Positions 10,207 through 19,900 of a DNA stretch of 64,000 nt are shown here, in pieces. Source of the DNA: Novosphingobium sp. G106 (GTDB lineage Bacteria > Pseudomonadota > Alphaproteobacteria > Sphingomonadales > Sphingomonadaceae). The notes under the pieces are model-generated. The model did no database searches. It was given only the letters and a program-made list of their open reading frames with translations, and was not told the origin of the DNA. Made by a program: the position numbers and the translations under genes. How positions within the stretch are numbered: the first letter of the stretch is position 1; the number at the start of each line of letters is the position of its first letter. The stretch covers positions 186,001-250,000 of the forward strand of contig NZ_JAHOOZ010000004.1 of assembly GCF_019075875.1 (NCBI RefSeq). Direction: 5' to 3'.

Positions 10207-10563
10207 ATGAGAACGTATCTGACGGTCATGCTCGCCCTTAGTAGCTTCAGCGCTACCCCCGTAGTTGCCCAAATGATGGGCGGCGATATGAAAGCCATGC
10301 CTGGTATGGCCGGCATGGATCGCCCGGCGCCTGCTGCGAAGACCGGACAAGGCACGGGTGTCATCACCGCGATCGACACGAAGGCCAATACGCTGACGAT
10401 CCGCCACGGCGCGATCCCATCAGTAAGTTGGCCGGCCATGACGATGACCTTCAAGGCCAGTCCCCCGACACTGCTTCGTGGCCTTAGCGTGGGGCAGACG
10501 ATTGGATTCGACGTCCGAACCCATGGCATGGCAGCCGAAGTGACAGCGGTTCGGACGAAATAG
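10207..10563 (+). CDS. cusF: CusF-like periplasmic copper chaperone (soluble form)
   Basis: 118 residues. A signal peptide (residues about 1-20, ending VVAQ) precedes a Met-rich linker (MMGGDMKAMPGMAGMD) and a CusF-like OB-fold domain. [35 protein letters not shown] carries the conserved His, Trp and Met-x-Met used for Cu(I)/Ag(I) binding. It starts 2 bp after the cusA stop with AGGAG just upstream. It is expected to deliver Cu(I) to CusB. Confidence 0.9.
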   Translation: MRTYLTVMLALSSFSATPVVAQMMGGDMKAMPGMAGMDRPAPAAKTGQGTGVITAIDTKANTLTIRHGAIPSVSWPAMTMTFKASPPTLLRGLSVGQTIGFDVRTHGMAAEVTAVRTK

Positions 10564-10619
10564 AAGTTCACCAAAGCACTCGAATTTAATCCAACCGCCA
10601 CCCCGTAACCGGATTTAAG

Positions 10620-11021
10620 ATGGAGATGACCATGCACTATGTACGACTGACTATTGCCCTCGGCCTTGCCGCCCTGACCGCCGCCTGCGGCAAGAAGGCG
10701 GAAACGCCCGTTGCGGCCGAGACCAACCAGGCGGCGCCCGCCGCGACCATGAGCGGCGACATGGGCAACATGGCGATGGCGCCCACCGCGACCTCGGCCA
10801 TCAAGGCCAAGGGTCATGGCACGGTCACAGCGATTGACAAGACCGCGGGCACCATCACGCTTGATCATGGTCCGATCCCCGAAGCCAAATGGCCGGCGAT
10901 GACGATGGCATTCAAGGCAGCGCCCGCGATCACCGATGCGACAAAGGTCGGCGAGAAGGTTGATTTCGATGTCACGCTGACTGGCAGCGCGGGTGAGGTG
11001 ACCGCCATCCACAAGCAATAG
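10620..11021 (+). CDS. Second CusF-like copper-binding protein, probable lipoprotein
   Basis: 133 residues from ATG 10620. In-frame ATGs also occur at 10626 and 10632; the last has GGAG six bases upstream and may be the true start. The leader (YVRLTIALGLAALTAACGKK) has a lipobox LTAAC, so this form should be membrane-tethered. The CusF-like domain follows (HGTVTAIDKTAGTITLDHGPIPEAKWPAMTMAFK) with the conserved His, Trp and MTM. It is the third CusF-like domain in this block after the CusB fusion and cusF. Confidence 0.85.
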   Translation: MEMTMHYVRLTIALGLAALTAACGKKAETPVAAETNQAAPAATMSGDMGNMAMAPTATSAIKAKGHGTVTAIDKTAGTITLDHGPIPEAKWPAMTMAFKAAPAITDATKVGEKVDFDVTLTGSAGEVTAIHKQ

Positions 11022-11080
11022 GGGATGCGCTGCGCCGTCCACTTGCATGGCGCCGCAGCCGGCCAAGTCAGTGAACATTT

Positions 11081-11115
11081 GCGCTGATGCCTGATCTCCG
11101 GGCAGGCATCAGCGC
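11081..11115. terminator. Bidirectional hairpin between convergent genes
   Basis: GCGCTGATGCCTG (11081-11093) and CAGGCATCAGCGC (11103-11115) form a perfect 13-bp stem with a 9-nt loop. It lies between the end of the copper block (+) and the beta-propeller gene (-). On the minus strand it is followed by AAATG, on the plus strand by no T-run. Position and stem strength suggest a shared terminator. Confidence 0.6.
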
Positions 11116-11209
11116 AACCCTACCAAGATTGGCAACCTTACCAAGATTGATCGCCTTCGCCCGGGGCCGGAAGGTTGATCGAACAAACTACCGCCACTGG
11201 CGTATTGGT

Positions 11210-12112
11210 TCAGCGATGGCCCACGGCAGCGGCCAGAATCCAAATTGCGGCGGGCTGACCTCGGGCCGGAACCGCTATAAAAAGCTTTTCGAGTTCGGGT
11301 GAAAACAGGCCGGTGCGAGCGCCCGGCGCAGTGCTGACCCGAACGCTGGCGTCATGCGCGGGCGAGGGCGTTGAGACATCGATGTGGCCCGCGCCGCAGA
11401 TAAGATACTGGCGATCGCCATCGAGGAAGAGATCGTCGGCGTCACCGCACGCGGGCAGCGTCTCGATGACATTCCCCGTGTCGGCCTCCCGGCGCTGAAG
11501 CGCGGCCGGCACCCGATAGGCCACGATCGCTCCACGATCGGGGATGTTGATCCAGGCTCGGGAACCCTTCAGCCGGAAGCCCTCGGGGTGACCTGCGAGC
11601 GATACCCGGCTCAGGATCTGGGCATCCGCAGGATCGATGATCGCCAGTCCGCCTCCACCGAACCCGATGATCACATGCCCGTTGCGGCTGTCGATCTGGA
11701 CATTGTCGGCATCGTCGCCAAGGTCGAGTTGCGCTACTTCACGGCGATCGGAAGCGGCATAGAAATGGACCGAACCATCGCCGCAGGCGACGACGATCTC
11801 ATTCAGACGATCGAGATAGGCAACGCCTTGCGGTTCGTGCAGCCCGACGATCCGGCCGATCGGGCGACCGCCGGCCAGATCGATCTCGTCGACCGTGCCG
11901 TTACCGTATTCCGCCACGAAAAGCCGCCCATGTGCCGTATCGAGCGTAAGATGATCGATCCGCCCGGAGACGCCGGGCAGCGGAATGATCCGCTCAAGCT
12001 TCAACGGTGACGACGGGTCGGTGGCCGCGACCACCCGCGGCGCGGCGCTACAACTGGTAGCGACCGACAGCGCCGACACTATGCCGACGAACCGAAGAGC
12101 CTTTCGCCACAT
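11210..12112 (-). CDS. YncE/YVTN-type beta-propeller exported protein
   Basis: 300 residues. The N-terminus is a signal peptide (MWRKALRFVGIVSALSVATSCSAAP) that may be a lipoprotein signal (Cys at about residue 21). The body shows repeated propeller blades such as GRIDHLTLDTAHGRLFVAEYGNGTVDEIDL, PQGVAYLDRLNEIVVACGDGSVHFY and DADNVQIDSRNGHVIIGFGGGGLAIID. These match YVTN/YncE periplasmic beta-propellers. It lies 187 bp downstream of the nreA-like repressor on the same strand. Substrate and function are unknown; a place in metal-efflux loci is common for such proteins. Confidence 0.75.
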   Translation of the reverse strand: MWRKALRFVGIVSALSVATSCSAAPRVVAATDPSSPLKLERIIPLPGVSGRIDHLTLDTAHGRLFVAEYGNGTVDEIDLAGGRPIGRIVGLHEPQGVAYLDRLNEIVVACGDGSVHFYAASDRREVAQLDLGDDADNVQIDSRNGHVIIGFGGGGLAIIDPADAQILSRVSLAGHPEGFRLKGSRAWINIPDRGAIVAYRVPAALQRREADTGNVIETLPACGDADDLFLDGDRQYLICGAGHIDVSTPSPAHDASVRVSTAPGARTGLFSPELEKLFIAVPARGQPAAIWILAAAVGHR

Positions 12113-12298
12113 CAGCTTACCAGATCCCTCTTGCCTTCTGCTTGCTCCTTAGCCTGCCGTCGTTTTCGCGAACCGGGTATCGGCGGATGTCCAGTTCATC
12201 TTGCCCCTAAACCCATCAACATAGGCGGCTACCTTGGCGCCATAGTCGATCGCATAAGCGTGCTCGTCAACAGTCCGATCAAATTCGCGCGAAAGATC

Positions 12299-12568
12299 CT
12301 AGAGATACTTGGAGATCGTCCGGAACTCCTCGACCGCCGATCCGACACCATCGCTTACTTCGGCATGGGCGAGGCAATGATCGATATGGTCGTTAATCAG
12401 CGCTCTTTTCGCGCTGGAGACAGCCTTTTCGACGGCATGGAGCTGCTGGGCAACATCGACACACGACCGCCCCGCCTCGATCATTTCGACGATGCTCCGC
12501 AGATGACCGCCCGCTCGGTTGAGGCGCTTGACGATCGCGGGGTGACTTTCGTGCCTGTGTTCCGTCAT
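12299..12568 (-). CDS. nreA: NreA-like metal-sensing repressor (DUF156, CsoR/RcnR family)
   Basis: 89 residues from ATG 12568, which has GGAG eight bases upstream; an upstream ATG at 12589 is possible. It is an all-helical DUF156 protein. Cys36, His61 and Cys65 (RSCVDVA; NDHIDHC) fit the CsoR/RcnR metal-site signature, and ESHPAIVKRLNRAGGHLRSI at the N-terminus is the NreA-type form. The gene is divergent from the MFS exporter, with two G-tract palindromes between (12607-12623, 12642-12657) that look like its operators. Metal (probably Ni or Co) would release DNA and induce export. The metal is inferred from the neighbour. Confidence 0.8.
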   Translation of the reverse strand: MTEHRHESHPAIVKRLNRAGGHLRSIVEMIEAGRSCVDVAQQLHAVEKAVSSAKRALINDHIDHCLAHAEVSDGVGSAVEEFRTISKYL

Positions 12569-12606
12569 CCGCAAAACTCCGTGCAACACGCTGCATGGCT
12601 TTACAT

Positions 12607-12623
12607 ATCCTCCCTGGGGGGAT
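12607..12623. promoter_or_regulatory. G-tract palindrome, probable CsoR/RcnR-type operator 1
   Basis: ATCCTCCC T GGGGGGAT is an inverted repeat with one mismatch. C-tract/G-tract palindromes flanked by AT are the known operator form of RcnR and related DUF156 repressors. It lies between divergent nreA-like and nreB-like genes. Confidence 0.65.
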
Positions 12624-12641
12624 AGCTCAAGCGCTGCCTAT

Positions 12642-12657
12642 ATCCCCCATGGGGGAT
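12642..12657. promoter_or_regulatory. G-tract palindrome, probable CsoR/RcnR-type operator 2
   Basis: ATCCCCCATGGGGGAT is a perfect 16-bp palindrome, 18 bp after operator 1. It contains an ATG (12656) that is unlikely to be a start codon because it sits inside the operator. Confidence 0.7.
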
Positions 12658-12685
12658 GGGCCCGACTCAGACTGGACAATGCAAC

Positions 12686-14023
12686 GTGCTCTCCGTCCTA
12701 GCGAACCGTACATACCGCCACCTGTTCCTAGCCCAGGTCATCGCGCTCATCGGTACGGGGCTCGCAACGGTGGCGCTGGGCCTGCTTGCCTACGACATCG
12801 CCGGTGGCAGCGCGGGCGCGGTGCTCGGCACGGCGCTCGCGATCAAGATGGTCGCCTATATCGGCGTCGCACCGGTCGTTGGTGCTTTTGCCGACCGCCT
12901 GCCGCGCCGCGCCTTTCTTGTCAGCATGGATCTCGTACGGATGGCGGTGGCGATCTGCCTGCCGTTCGTGAGTCAGGTCTGGCAGGTCTATATTCTCATC
13001 TTCGTGCTGCAATCGGCCTCCGCGGCGTTCACGCCGACCTTCCAGGCAACCATCCCGGATATCCTGCCGGAAGAGCGCGACTATACCCGCGCGCTGTCGC
13101 TGTCGCGTCTCGCCTATGACATGGAAAGCCTGACCAGCCCGATCCTCGCTGCTGGGCTGTTGACTGTCATCAACTTCCACTGGCTCTTCTCAGGTACGGC
13201 GATTGGATTTTTGTGCTCCGCGCTGCTCGTCGTGACGACAGTCCTGCCGCGTGCTGCGAAATCCGAACCAAGAAGTGGCGGCATCTACGCAAAGACCACG
13301 CGCGGTACGCGCATCTATCTGAAGACGCCGCGCCTGCGCGGGCTGCTGGCGCTGACACTCGCGTCAGCCGCGGCCAGCTCGATGGTCATCGTCAACACGG
13401 TGGTTATCGTGCGTGGCAATCTCGGCCTCACACAGCGCGATGTTGCCTTCACGCTTGCTGCTTTCGGCGGAGGTTCGATCCTGGCCGCGCTGACTTTGCC
13501 GCGAATCCTCGATCGGGTTGCCGATCGTACGATCATGATTGGTGCTGCGGCAGCAATGACGATCGGTCTGGCCATATTGGCAGTGCTGACCGCAAGCTTT
13601 GGGGCAGCGCCTGACTATTGGCGCATGATCCTGATCGGCTGGTTCATACTCGGTATCGCCTATTCGATGAGCGTGACGCCATCGGGCCGGTTGCTTCGAC
13701 GGTCGGCCAATGCCGACGATCGGCCTGCCTTGTTTGCCGCGCAATTCGCGCTCAGCCATTGCTGCTGGCTGATCTGCTATCCCCTGGTGGGTCAATTGGG
13801 CGCCAGCATTGGGCAGACGGCGGCTTTTTCCGCAATGGCGGCGATCGCGGCTGCCGGAACCCTGGCCGCCATGTGGCTCTGGCCCAGCGCCGATCCCGAT
13901 ACGGTGGCCCATGATCATGCGGACCTCGCCCCAAATCATCCCCATCTGCGCGGCGATCACGGGGAGGCGAGGGAGCATGCGTTCGTCATCGACGATCTTC
14001 ATCAGCGTTGGCCACGCCAATGA
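12686..14023 (+). CDS. nreB: NreB-like MFS metal exporter with His-rich C-terminal tail
   Basis: 445 residues from GTG 12686 (MLSVLANRTYRHLFLAQ...), chosen because the alternative ATG 12656 overlaps an operator. About 12 membrane segments of MFS type are visible. The conserved loop between TM2 and TM3 reads GAFADRLPRRAFL. The C-terminal tail (about residues 405-445) is His-rich: VAHDHADLAPNHPHLRGDHGEAREHAF. A His-rich tail plus a divergent DUF156 repressor fits NreB nickel-resistance exporters of Achromobacter type. It would export Ni(II), perhaps Co(II), across the inner membrane. The exact metal is an inference. Confidence 0.75.
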   Translation: MLSVLANRTYRHLFLAQVIALIGTGLATVALGLLAYDIAGGSAGAVLGTALAIKMVAYIGVAPVVGAFADRLPRRAFLVSMDLVRMAVAICLPFVSQVWQVYILIFVLQSASAAFTPTFQATIPDILPEERDYTRALSLSRLAYDMESLTSPILAAGLLTVINFHWLFSGTAIGFLCSALLVVTTVLPRAAKSEPRSGGIYAKTTRGTRIYLKTPRLRGLLALTLASAAASSMVIVNTVVIVRGNLGLTQRDVAFTLAAFGGGSILAALTLPRILDRVADRTIMIGAAAAMTIGLAILAVLTASFGAAPDYWRMILIGWFILGIAYSMSVTPSGRLLRRSANADDRPALFAAQFALSHCCWLICYPLVGQLGASIGQTAAFSAMAAIAAAGTLAAMWLWPSADPDTVAHDHADLAPNHPHLRGDHGEAREHAFVIDDLHQRWPRQ

Positions 14024-14099
14024 TTTTCGTCTGGGCTGTTACGATTGCTGCCATGCGGCGCGCTTGTGGACCGACCGTGTTCGCGATACCTCCAGCGAG

Positions 14100-14477
14100 A
14101 TGACGGCATCGTCGATCAGATTGCGCACTCCGGTTGGGGCCTGCGTTCGCATACGCCTTTTTGCGCTATCGGCGATTCTGGCGCTGTTCGGGATGCTTGC
14201 GCTCGCCACCTGGCACGACGCGAAGCCGCATGTCCACGATGCCGGCCATGTCGTCAGTGTAGATCGGGATCATCATGATCACGCCCCGGCCGAGCAGCCG
14301 GACACGGCCGACCTGATGCATCTGGCGGCCCATGCGGTGCTGCAGACGATCGTCGTGCCTGCGCCGCCCGTGGTTGCGGTGCTGATGAAGCCTGTCGCCG
14401 AAATCTGGACGCTTGCGTCAGCAAAAGCGGCACGTTCCCTCGCTCCCCTGGCGATCCTGCGCCCGCCGCGAGGCTGA
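14100..14477 (+). CDS. Small exported His-rich protein heading the first czc operon
   Basis: 125 residues. A hydrophobic leader (IRLFALSAILALFGMLALATW, residues about 17-37) is followed by a His/Asp stretch (HDAKPHVHDAGHVVSVDRDHHDHAPAEQPD) and an Ala/Val-rich part. It may be a periplasmic metal-binding protein, anchored or secreted. No domain is recognised. It lies just before czcC, and a similar gene (26774-27112) heads the second czc operon. The stop overlaps a hairpin with a T-run (14471-14516). Confidence 0.7.
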   Translation: MTASSIRLRTPVGACVRIRLFALSAILALFGMLALATWHDAKPHVHDAGHVVSVDRDHHDHAPAEQPDTADLMHLAAHAVLQTIVVPAPPVVAVLMKPVAEIWTLASAKAARSLAPLAILRPPRG

Positions 14478-14516
14478 ATTCACGCGCATAGCGCGTGCCG
14501 TCGTTTCAGCCTTTTT
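14471..14516 (+). terminator. Terminator-like structure before czcC (possible attenuator)
   Basis: AGGCTGAA (14471-14478) pairs with TTCAGCCT (14505-14512), and TTTTT (14512-14516) follows at once. An inner hairpin, CACGCGC/GCGCGTG (14481-14497), sits in the loop. It lies between the small His-rich gene and czcC, so it may give partial termination inside the operon. Confidence 0.55.
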
Positions 14517-14528
14517 GGGGATAAGAAT

Positions 14529-15797
14529 ATGAGAGCCTTTATGGGCCGGCTGCCACGTCGCGTGGTGTCCGGCATGATGGTCGCGACGTGTGTCGCGGCG
14601 CTGTGCGGACCCGCACAGGCGCAAGTGGCGCCGCCGTTCGCTACACTTCTGCGCCAGACCGCCGACGCACCCCGGCGCGCCGAAAGCGAAGCCGATGTCC
14701 GTCGGTCCGAAGGTCTTGCGCGCCAGGCCCGCGCCCGGCCCAATCCGAGCGTAAGCATTCTCACCGAGAATGTCGCGGGATCGTCTCCTTATCGTGGGGT
14801 CGATCGCGCCGAGACGACGCTGCAATATAGCCAGCCGTTGGAAATCGGCGGCAAGCGTTCGGCGAGGATCGCAGCCGGAGAGGCGGGCGTCGCCGCGTCC
14901 CGCGCCCGCGATCGCGATGCGAAGATCCGCTACGCTTATGATCTTGCACGCACTTATGCAGCAGCGGACGTCGCGGACCAGAGGATCCTGCTGGTCGAAG
15001 GCGAGGTCGAGCAAGCGCAGGAGGTCCTGCGTGCCGCTCGCGCTCTGGTCGATGCCGGCAAGGAAGCGCGGCTGCGCGCCCTGCAAGCAGAGGCCGCGCT
15101 GTACGCGGTCAGCGCCGATCTCGAGGGGGCGAAAGCGGATCGCATTGCGGCCTATGCCCGCCTCTCCGCACTCGCCGGCGTCGAGGAGACCTTTACCGGC
15201 TTATCGGAATCGCTCTTGGCCACGCCCGTCGCAGCACCAACTTACGGCCCCGTCGATCCGATGACGAGTTCGTCCTATCTCGCTGCTCAGGCAGAGCGAG
15301 AGGCCGCCGAACGTCGGCTGACCGTCGAACAGAAGCGGGCGATCCCCGATGTGACGGCGATCGTCGGGGTTCGACGTCTCGACTACGAGGATGCGACCGC
15401 TCTGACGGCGGGCGTCTCAATCCCGCTCAACATCTTCGATCGCAACCGCGGCAATATCGCCGCCTCGCAAGCGGAGGCGCAGGCAGCCGCCGCAAGGCTG
15501 GCCATGGCCCGCAACGATGCGATTGCCGAAGCCCGCGCGGCCGGCGCGCAGATTACGGCCGCACAGTCGCGGGTTGCCGCTGCGGAGGCATCGCAAAGAA
15601 CTGCGGAAGAAACCTATCGCCTTGCTCGCATTGCCTATGAAGCCGGCAAGTCCCCGCTCGTCGAGCTGCTGAACGCCCGTCACGGCCTCGGAGAGGCGCG
15701 GGGCATCGTCCTCGACGCCAAAGGCGCCAGTTTCGAGGCGCGCGCGCAGCTCGCCCGCCTTCAGGGCCGCACCTTTTCCGGAGATGAGATCCAATGA
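14529..15797 (+). CDS. czcC: CzcC-like outer membrane efflux protein (TolC family), first czc operon
   Basis: 422 residues with a signal peptide (residues about 1-32, CGPAQAQ). The core shows the outer-membrane-efflux pattern: ARARPNPSVSILTENVAGSSPYRG, QPLEIGGKRSARIA, and in the second repeat VTAIVGVRRLDYEDATALTAGVSIPLNIFDRNRGNI. GGKRS and NPxxxxxxEN are typical of CzcC/CnrC. The stop overlaps the czcB start (ATGA at 15794-15797). It is the outer membrane duct for Co/Zn/Cd-type efflux. Confidence 0.9.
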   Translation: MRAFMGRLPRRVVSGMMVATCVAALCGPAQAQVAPPFATLLRQTADAPRRAESEADVRRSEGLARQARARPNPSVSILTENVAGSSPYRGVDRAETTLQYSQPLEIGGKRSARIAAGEAGVAASRARDRDAKIRYAYDLARTYAAADVADQRILLVEGEVEQAQEVLRAARALVDAGKEARLRALQAEAALYAVSADLEGAKADRIAAYARLSALAGVEETFTGLSESLLATPVAAPTYGPVDPMTSSSYLAAQAEREAAERRLTVEQKRAIPDVTAIVGVRRLDYEDATALTAGVSIPLNIFDRNRGNIAASQAEAQAAAARLAMARNDAIAEARAAGAQITAAQSRVAAAEASQRTAEETYRLARIAYEAGKSPLVELLNARHGLGEARGIVLDAKGASFEARAQLARLQGRTFSGDEIQ

Positions 15798-16948
15798 ACC
15801 CCGAACGCAACAAGCTCTACGCAGGGGCCGCGATCGGTCTCGTCCTCGCCGCTCTTGCCGGTTTCGGAATCGCCCGTGTGACGGGTCCGTCCGCACCGAA
15901 AGCCGAGACGGCGGCCGCGGTCTCGACCGTTCCAACCGACACCGTCGCGATCAGCGAAGACGGCATCAAGACCTCAGGCATAGGCGTCGCACCAGCGGCA
16001 GCCGGTGGCGTTGCCGGCATAATCCTCGCGAGCGCCACCGTCGAGGCAACACCCGATGCCGAAGCGGTGCTCACTGCCCGGGCAGCAGGAACCGTCACCC
16101 GGATTTTCAAGCGGATCGGCGATCCAGTCTCGGCGGGCGAAACGATTGCCCTTGTTGAGAGCCGCGAGGCGTCGGCTATCGCCGCGGATCGCAGTGCGGC
16201 CGCCGCGCGGGTTACGCTCGCAAGCCGGCAATTGGCGCGCGAACGCACTTTGCTGGCCCAGGGCGTGTCGCCGCGGGCCGACTATGAGACGGCCGAGGCG
16301 AACCTTGCGGTCGCGCAGGCCGAAGCCCGGCAGGCGAGCGCTGCTGCCAGTGCGGCAAAGGTATCAGGCGATGGCCGGTCGGTTGCCGTGATCAGCTCGA
16401 TCTCCGGCCGCATAATATCCGCACCCGTCAATCTCGGCGCGTCTGTCCAGGCCGAGACCGAGTTGTTCCGTGTCGCCGATCCGCGTCGCCTCCAGATCGA
16501 GGCGAGCGTGCCAGCAGCGGATGCATCGCTTGCGAAGGCTGGCGACAGGGTCGAGCTGACGACCAACGACGGCCAGAAGGTCGAAGGCCGGGTTCGCTCA
16601 GCGACGGGCGTGATCGACCCGCAGACGCGGCAAGCAACGGTGGTCGTAACGCCAAGCGGCGGTGGTGGTCTGATCGCGCCAGGCCAGCTCGTCCAGGCAC
16701 GTATCTTCGCCAGCGGCGGCGGTGCGGCGTTGGGCGTGAGCGTGCCGCAGGACGCGGTCCAGACGATCGGCGATCGCACGGTGGTGTTCGTGCGAACCCG
16801 CCAGGGGTTCAAGGCGCAGACTGTGCGCATTGGCACGCGCAGCAGCGGTATGGTCGAGATCGTCTCAGGCGTCCCTGCAAACACGATGATCGCCACCACC
16901 AACGCCTTCCTGCTCAAGGCCGAGCTTGGCAAGGAGTCGGCGGAATGA
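15794..16948 (+). CDS. czcB: CzcB-like periplasmic adaptor, first czc operon
   Basis: 384 residues with one N-terminal membrane segment (about residues 11-32). The membrane-fusion core has the lipoyl halves (VLTARAAGTVTRIFKRIGDPVSAGETIALVES; SISGRIISAPVNLGASVQAETELFRVADPRRLQIEASV), an alpha-hairpin and a C-terminal beta-barrel part. No separate heavy-metal-binding domain is seen, unlike cusB above. The stop overlaps the czcA start (ATGA at 16945-16948). Confidence 0.9.
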   Translation: MNPERNKLYAGAAIGLVLAALAGFGIARVTGPSAPKAETAAAVSTVPTDTVAISEDGIKTSGIGVAPAAAGGVAGIILASATVEATPDAEAVLTARAAGTVTRIFKRIGDPVSAGETIALVESREASAIAADRSAAAARVTLASRQLARERTLLAQGVSPRADYETAEANLAVAQAEARQASAAASAAKVSGDGRSVAVISSISGRIISAPVNLGASVQAETELFRVADPRRLQIEASVPAADASLAKAGDRVELTTNDGQKVEGRVRSATGVIDPQTRQATVVVTPSGGGGLIAPGQLVQARIFASGGGAALGVSVPQDAVQTIGDRTVVFVRTRQGFKAQTVRIGTRSSGMVEIVSGVPANTMIATTNAFLLKAELGKESAE

Positions 16949-19900
16949 TCGCGCGGATATTAGGGCTTTCGGTCAGAGCGCGATGGGCTGTTGCGTTCGT
17001 TACCTTCCTCGTCGTCCTGTTCGGCGCCTGGCAGATCACATTGCTACCAATCGATGCGGTGCCCGACGTCACCAATCGGCAGGTCCAGATCAACAGCTTC
17101 GTGCCCACCCTTGGTCCGGTCGATATGGAGAAGCAGGTCACCTTCCCGGTCGAAACCGCGCTTGCCGGTATTCCCGGCCTCCAGATGACCCGCTCGCTCA
17201 CGCGTAATGGGTTCAGCCAGGTCACCGCCGTCTTCAAGGATAGCACCAACATCTATTTCGCTCGGCAACAGGTGACTGAACGGCTCGCGCAGGCCAAGGA
17301 CAGCCTTCCTGCCGGGGTGCAGCCCCAACTCGCGCCGCTGACCACGGGCCTCGGCGAGATATTCATGTTCAGCGTTGCGTTCGTACATCCGGACGGCAAG
17401 GGCGTGAAGGTCATCGACGGTCAGCCTGGCTGGCAGTCCGACGGTTCCTATCTGACGCCCGAGGGCGAGAAACTGACGACAGTGGTCGCCAAGGCGGCTT
17501 ATCTGCGCACGGTCCAGGATTGGATCATCCGCCCGCAGATGCGGACTGTCCAGGGTGTCGCCGGGGTCGATTCCAACGGCGGCTATGTGAAGCAATATGT
17601 CGTCGAACCCAATCTGACCGCGCTGGCATCCTTTGGCATCTCGGTCACCGAGTTGGCCGACGCACTTGAACGATCGAATCTGTCGGCGGGCTCCAACTAT
17701 ATCCGCCGTGCCGGTGAATCCTTCCTCGTCCGGGCCGACGCGCGGTTGCGTTCGGTCTCCGACATAGAAGAGGCGGTCATCGCCACACGCGCTGGCGTTC
17801 CGGTGCGCGTGAAGGATGTCGGCCAGGTCGTCATCGGCGGCGCGGTGCGTACCGGATCGGGCAGCGTCGGTGGATCGGAGGCGGTCATCTCGACGATTTT
17901 GATGCTCACTGGCGAGAACAGCCGCATCGTTGCCAACCGCGTCGCCGACAAGCTGGTCGAGATCAACAAGACCCTGCCGCCGGATGTTGTCGCAAGCCAG
18001 GCCTATAACCGTTCGAAACTGGTCAATGCGACCATCGCTACGGTCGAAAAGAACCTTGTGGAAGGCGCGCTCCTTGTCATCGTGGTGCTGTTCTTGCTGC
18101 TCGGCAATATCCGCGCGGCGCTCATCACGGCGGCGGTGATCCCGATCACCATGCTGATGACCGCTGCGGGTATGAATGAGCTTGGTGTCTCGGGCAATCT
18201 TATGAGTCTGGGCGCGCTCGACTTCGGCCTGATCGTCGATGGCGCCGTCATCATCGTCGAAAACGCGCTCCGGCGCCTCGCCGAGAGGCAGCACAAGGAA
18301 GGAAGGCTCTTAACCCGGCTCGAACGCTTGACCGAAACCACCCATGCCGCGCAGGAGATGGTTCGGCCGACCGTCTATGGCCAGGCCATCATCTTCCTCG
18401 TGTTCATACCGCTGCTCACCTTTCAGGGCGTCGAGGGCAAGACGTTCGCCCCGATGGCGATCACTCTGATGTTGGCACTGGCCAGCGCGTTCATCCTCTC
18501 GATCACCTTCGTACCGGCGATGGTCGCGTTGCTGGTGACCGGCAAGGTCAGCGAGACCGAGGTCAAACCGATCCGCTGGTTCAAGGAGAAATATCAGCCG
18601 GCGCTCACCCGCGCCGTAGCGCGGCCAATGCCGTTCATCCTCGGCGGCGTGGGCGTTTTTGCCGCCGCGGTGCTGCTGTTCGGCACGCTCGGACAGGAGT
18701 TCATGCCGCAGCTCGATGAGAAGGACATCACGGTCACCAACTTCCGTATTCCGTCCGCCTCGATCGACCAGTCGACAGCGATGCAGCTTCAGATCGAAAA
18801 TGCATTGAAGACGTTGCCGGAGGTAGCGCTGGTCTTTTCCAAGAACGGCAATGCCGATCTCGGCACCGATCCCATGCCCCCGAACGCTTCGGACACCTAT
18901 GTCATTCCCAAGCCTGAAAAGGAGTGGCCGGCCGAGGTCAAGTCCAAGGAGGATATCCTTCGGCGGATCGAGGAGCGGATGAAGCCGCTGATCGGCAACC
19001 GTACGGAGATCCAGCAGCCGATCCAGATGCGGTTCAACGAGCTGATCGCGGGCGTCCGCTCGGACGTCGCGGTCAAGCTCTATGGCGACGACCTGGACGC
19101 GATGAGCGAGGCGGGAGGCCGAATCGCGACCGCGCTGCGAACCATTCCAGGCGCGGCGGACGTGCAGGCGGAACAGACATCGGGCGCACCGACTTTCGAC
19201 ATCAAGGTCGATCGCCAGGCGGCGGGCCGTTACGGCCTGTCGGTCGAAGAGGTCGCCAGTACGGTCGCGGCCGCACTTGGCGGCCGCGAGGCAGGTTTGT
19301 TGTTCGAAGGCGACCGGCGGTTCGATGTCGTGGTGCGTCTGCCCGACGCACAGCGCGACGATATCGAGACGCTGGGCTCGATCCCGGTCATGCTACCATC
19401 CAACGGTGCCGGGAACGCGCGTTCCATCCCGCTCAGCGAAGTGGCGCGCTTCACCTACACCGAGGGGCTCAACCAGATCAGCCGGGAGAACGGTAAGCGG
19501 ATGGTCGTCATCCAGGCCAATGTGCGCGGCCGCGATCTCGGCGGGTTCGTTACCGAAGCCCAGGCGAAGATCGCCGATGTGAAACTGCCCGCTGGCACCT
19601 TCACCGAGTGGGGCGGCCAGTTCGAGAGCCTTCAGTCGGCCTCCGAGCGGTTGGCAATCGTCGTGCCACTTTGCTTCGTCCTGATCTTCGCATTGCTCTA
19701 TATGGCGTTGGGCGGTGCCTGGCCGGCCCTCGTCGTATTCACAGCCGTTCCCATGGCCCTGGCCGGCGGTGTGTTCGCTCTGGCCATGCGGGGGATACCC
19801 TTCTCCATCACGGCATCTGTTGGATTCATCGCGCTCTCAGGTGTGGCAGTCCTCAACGGCCTTGTCATGATGAGCGCTATCCGTAAGCGGCTTGACGATG

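Noticed and set aside
12131..12625. Plus-strand frame across the nreA-like gene
   Set aside because: The minus-strand frame encodes a DUF156 repressor with its Cys-His-Cys signature and a good ribosome site.
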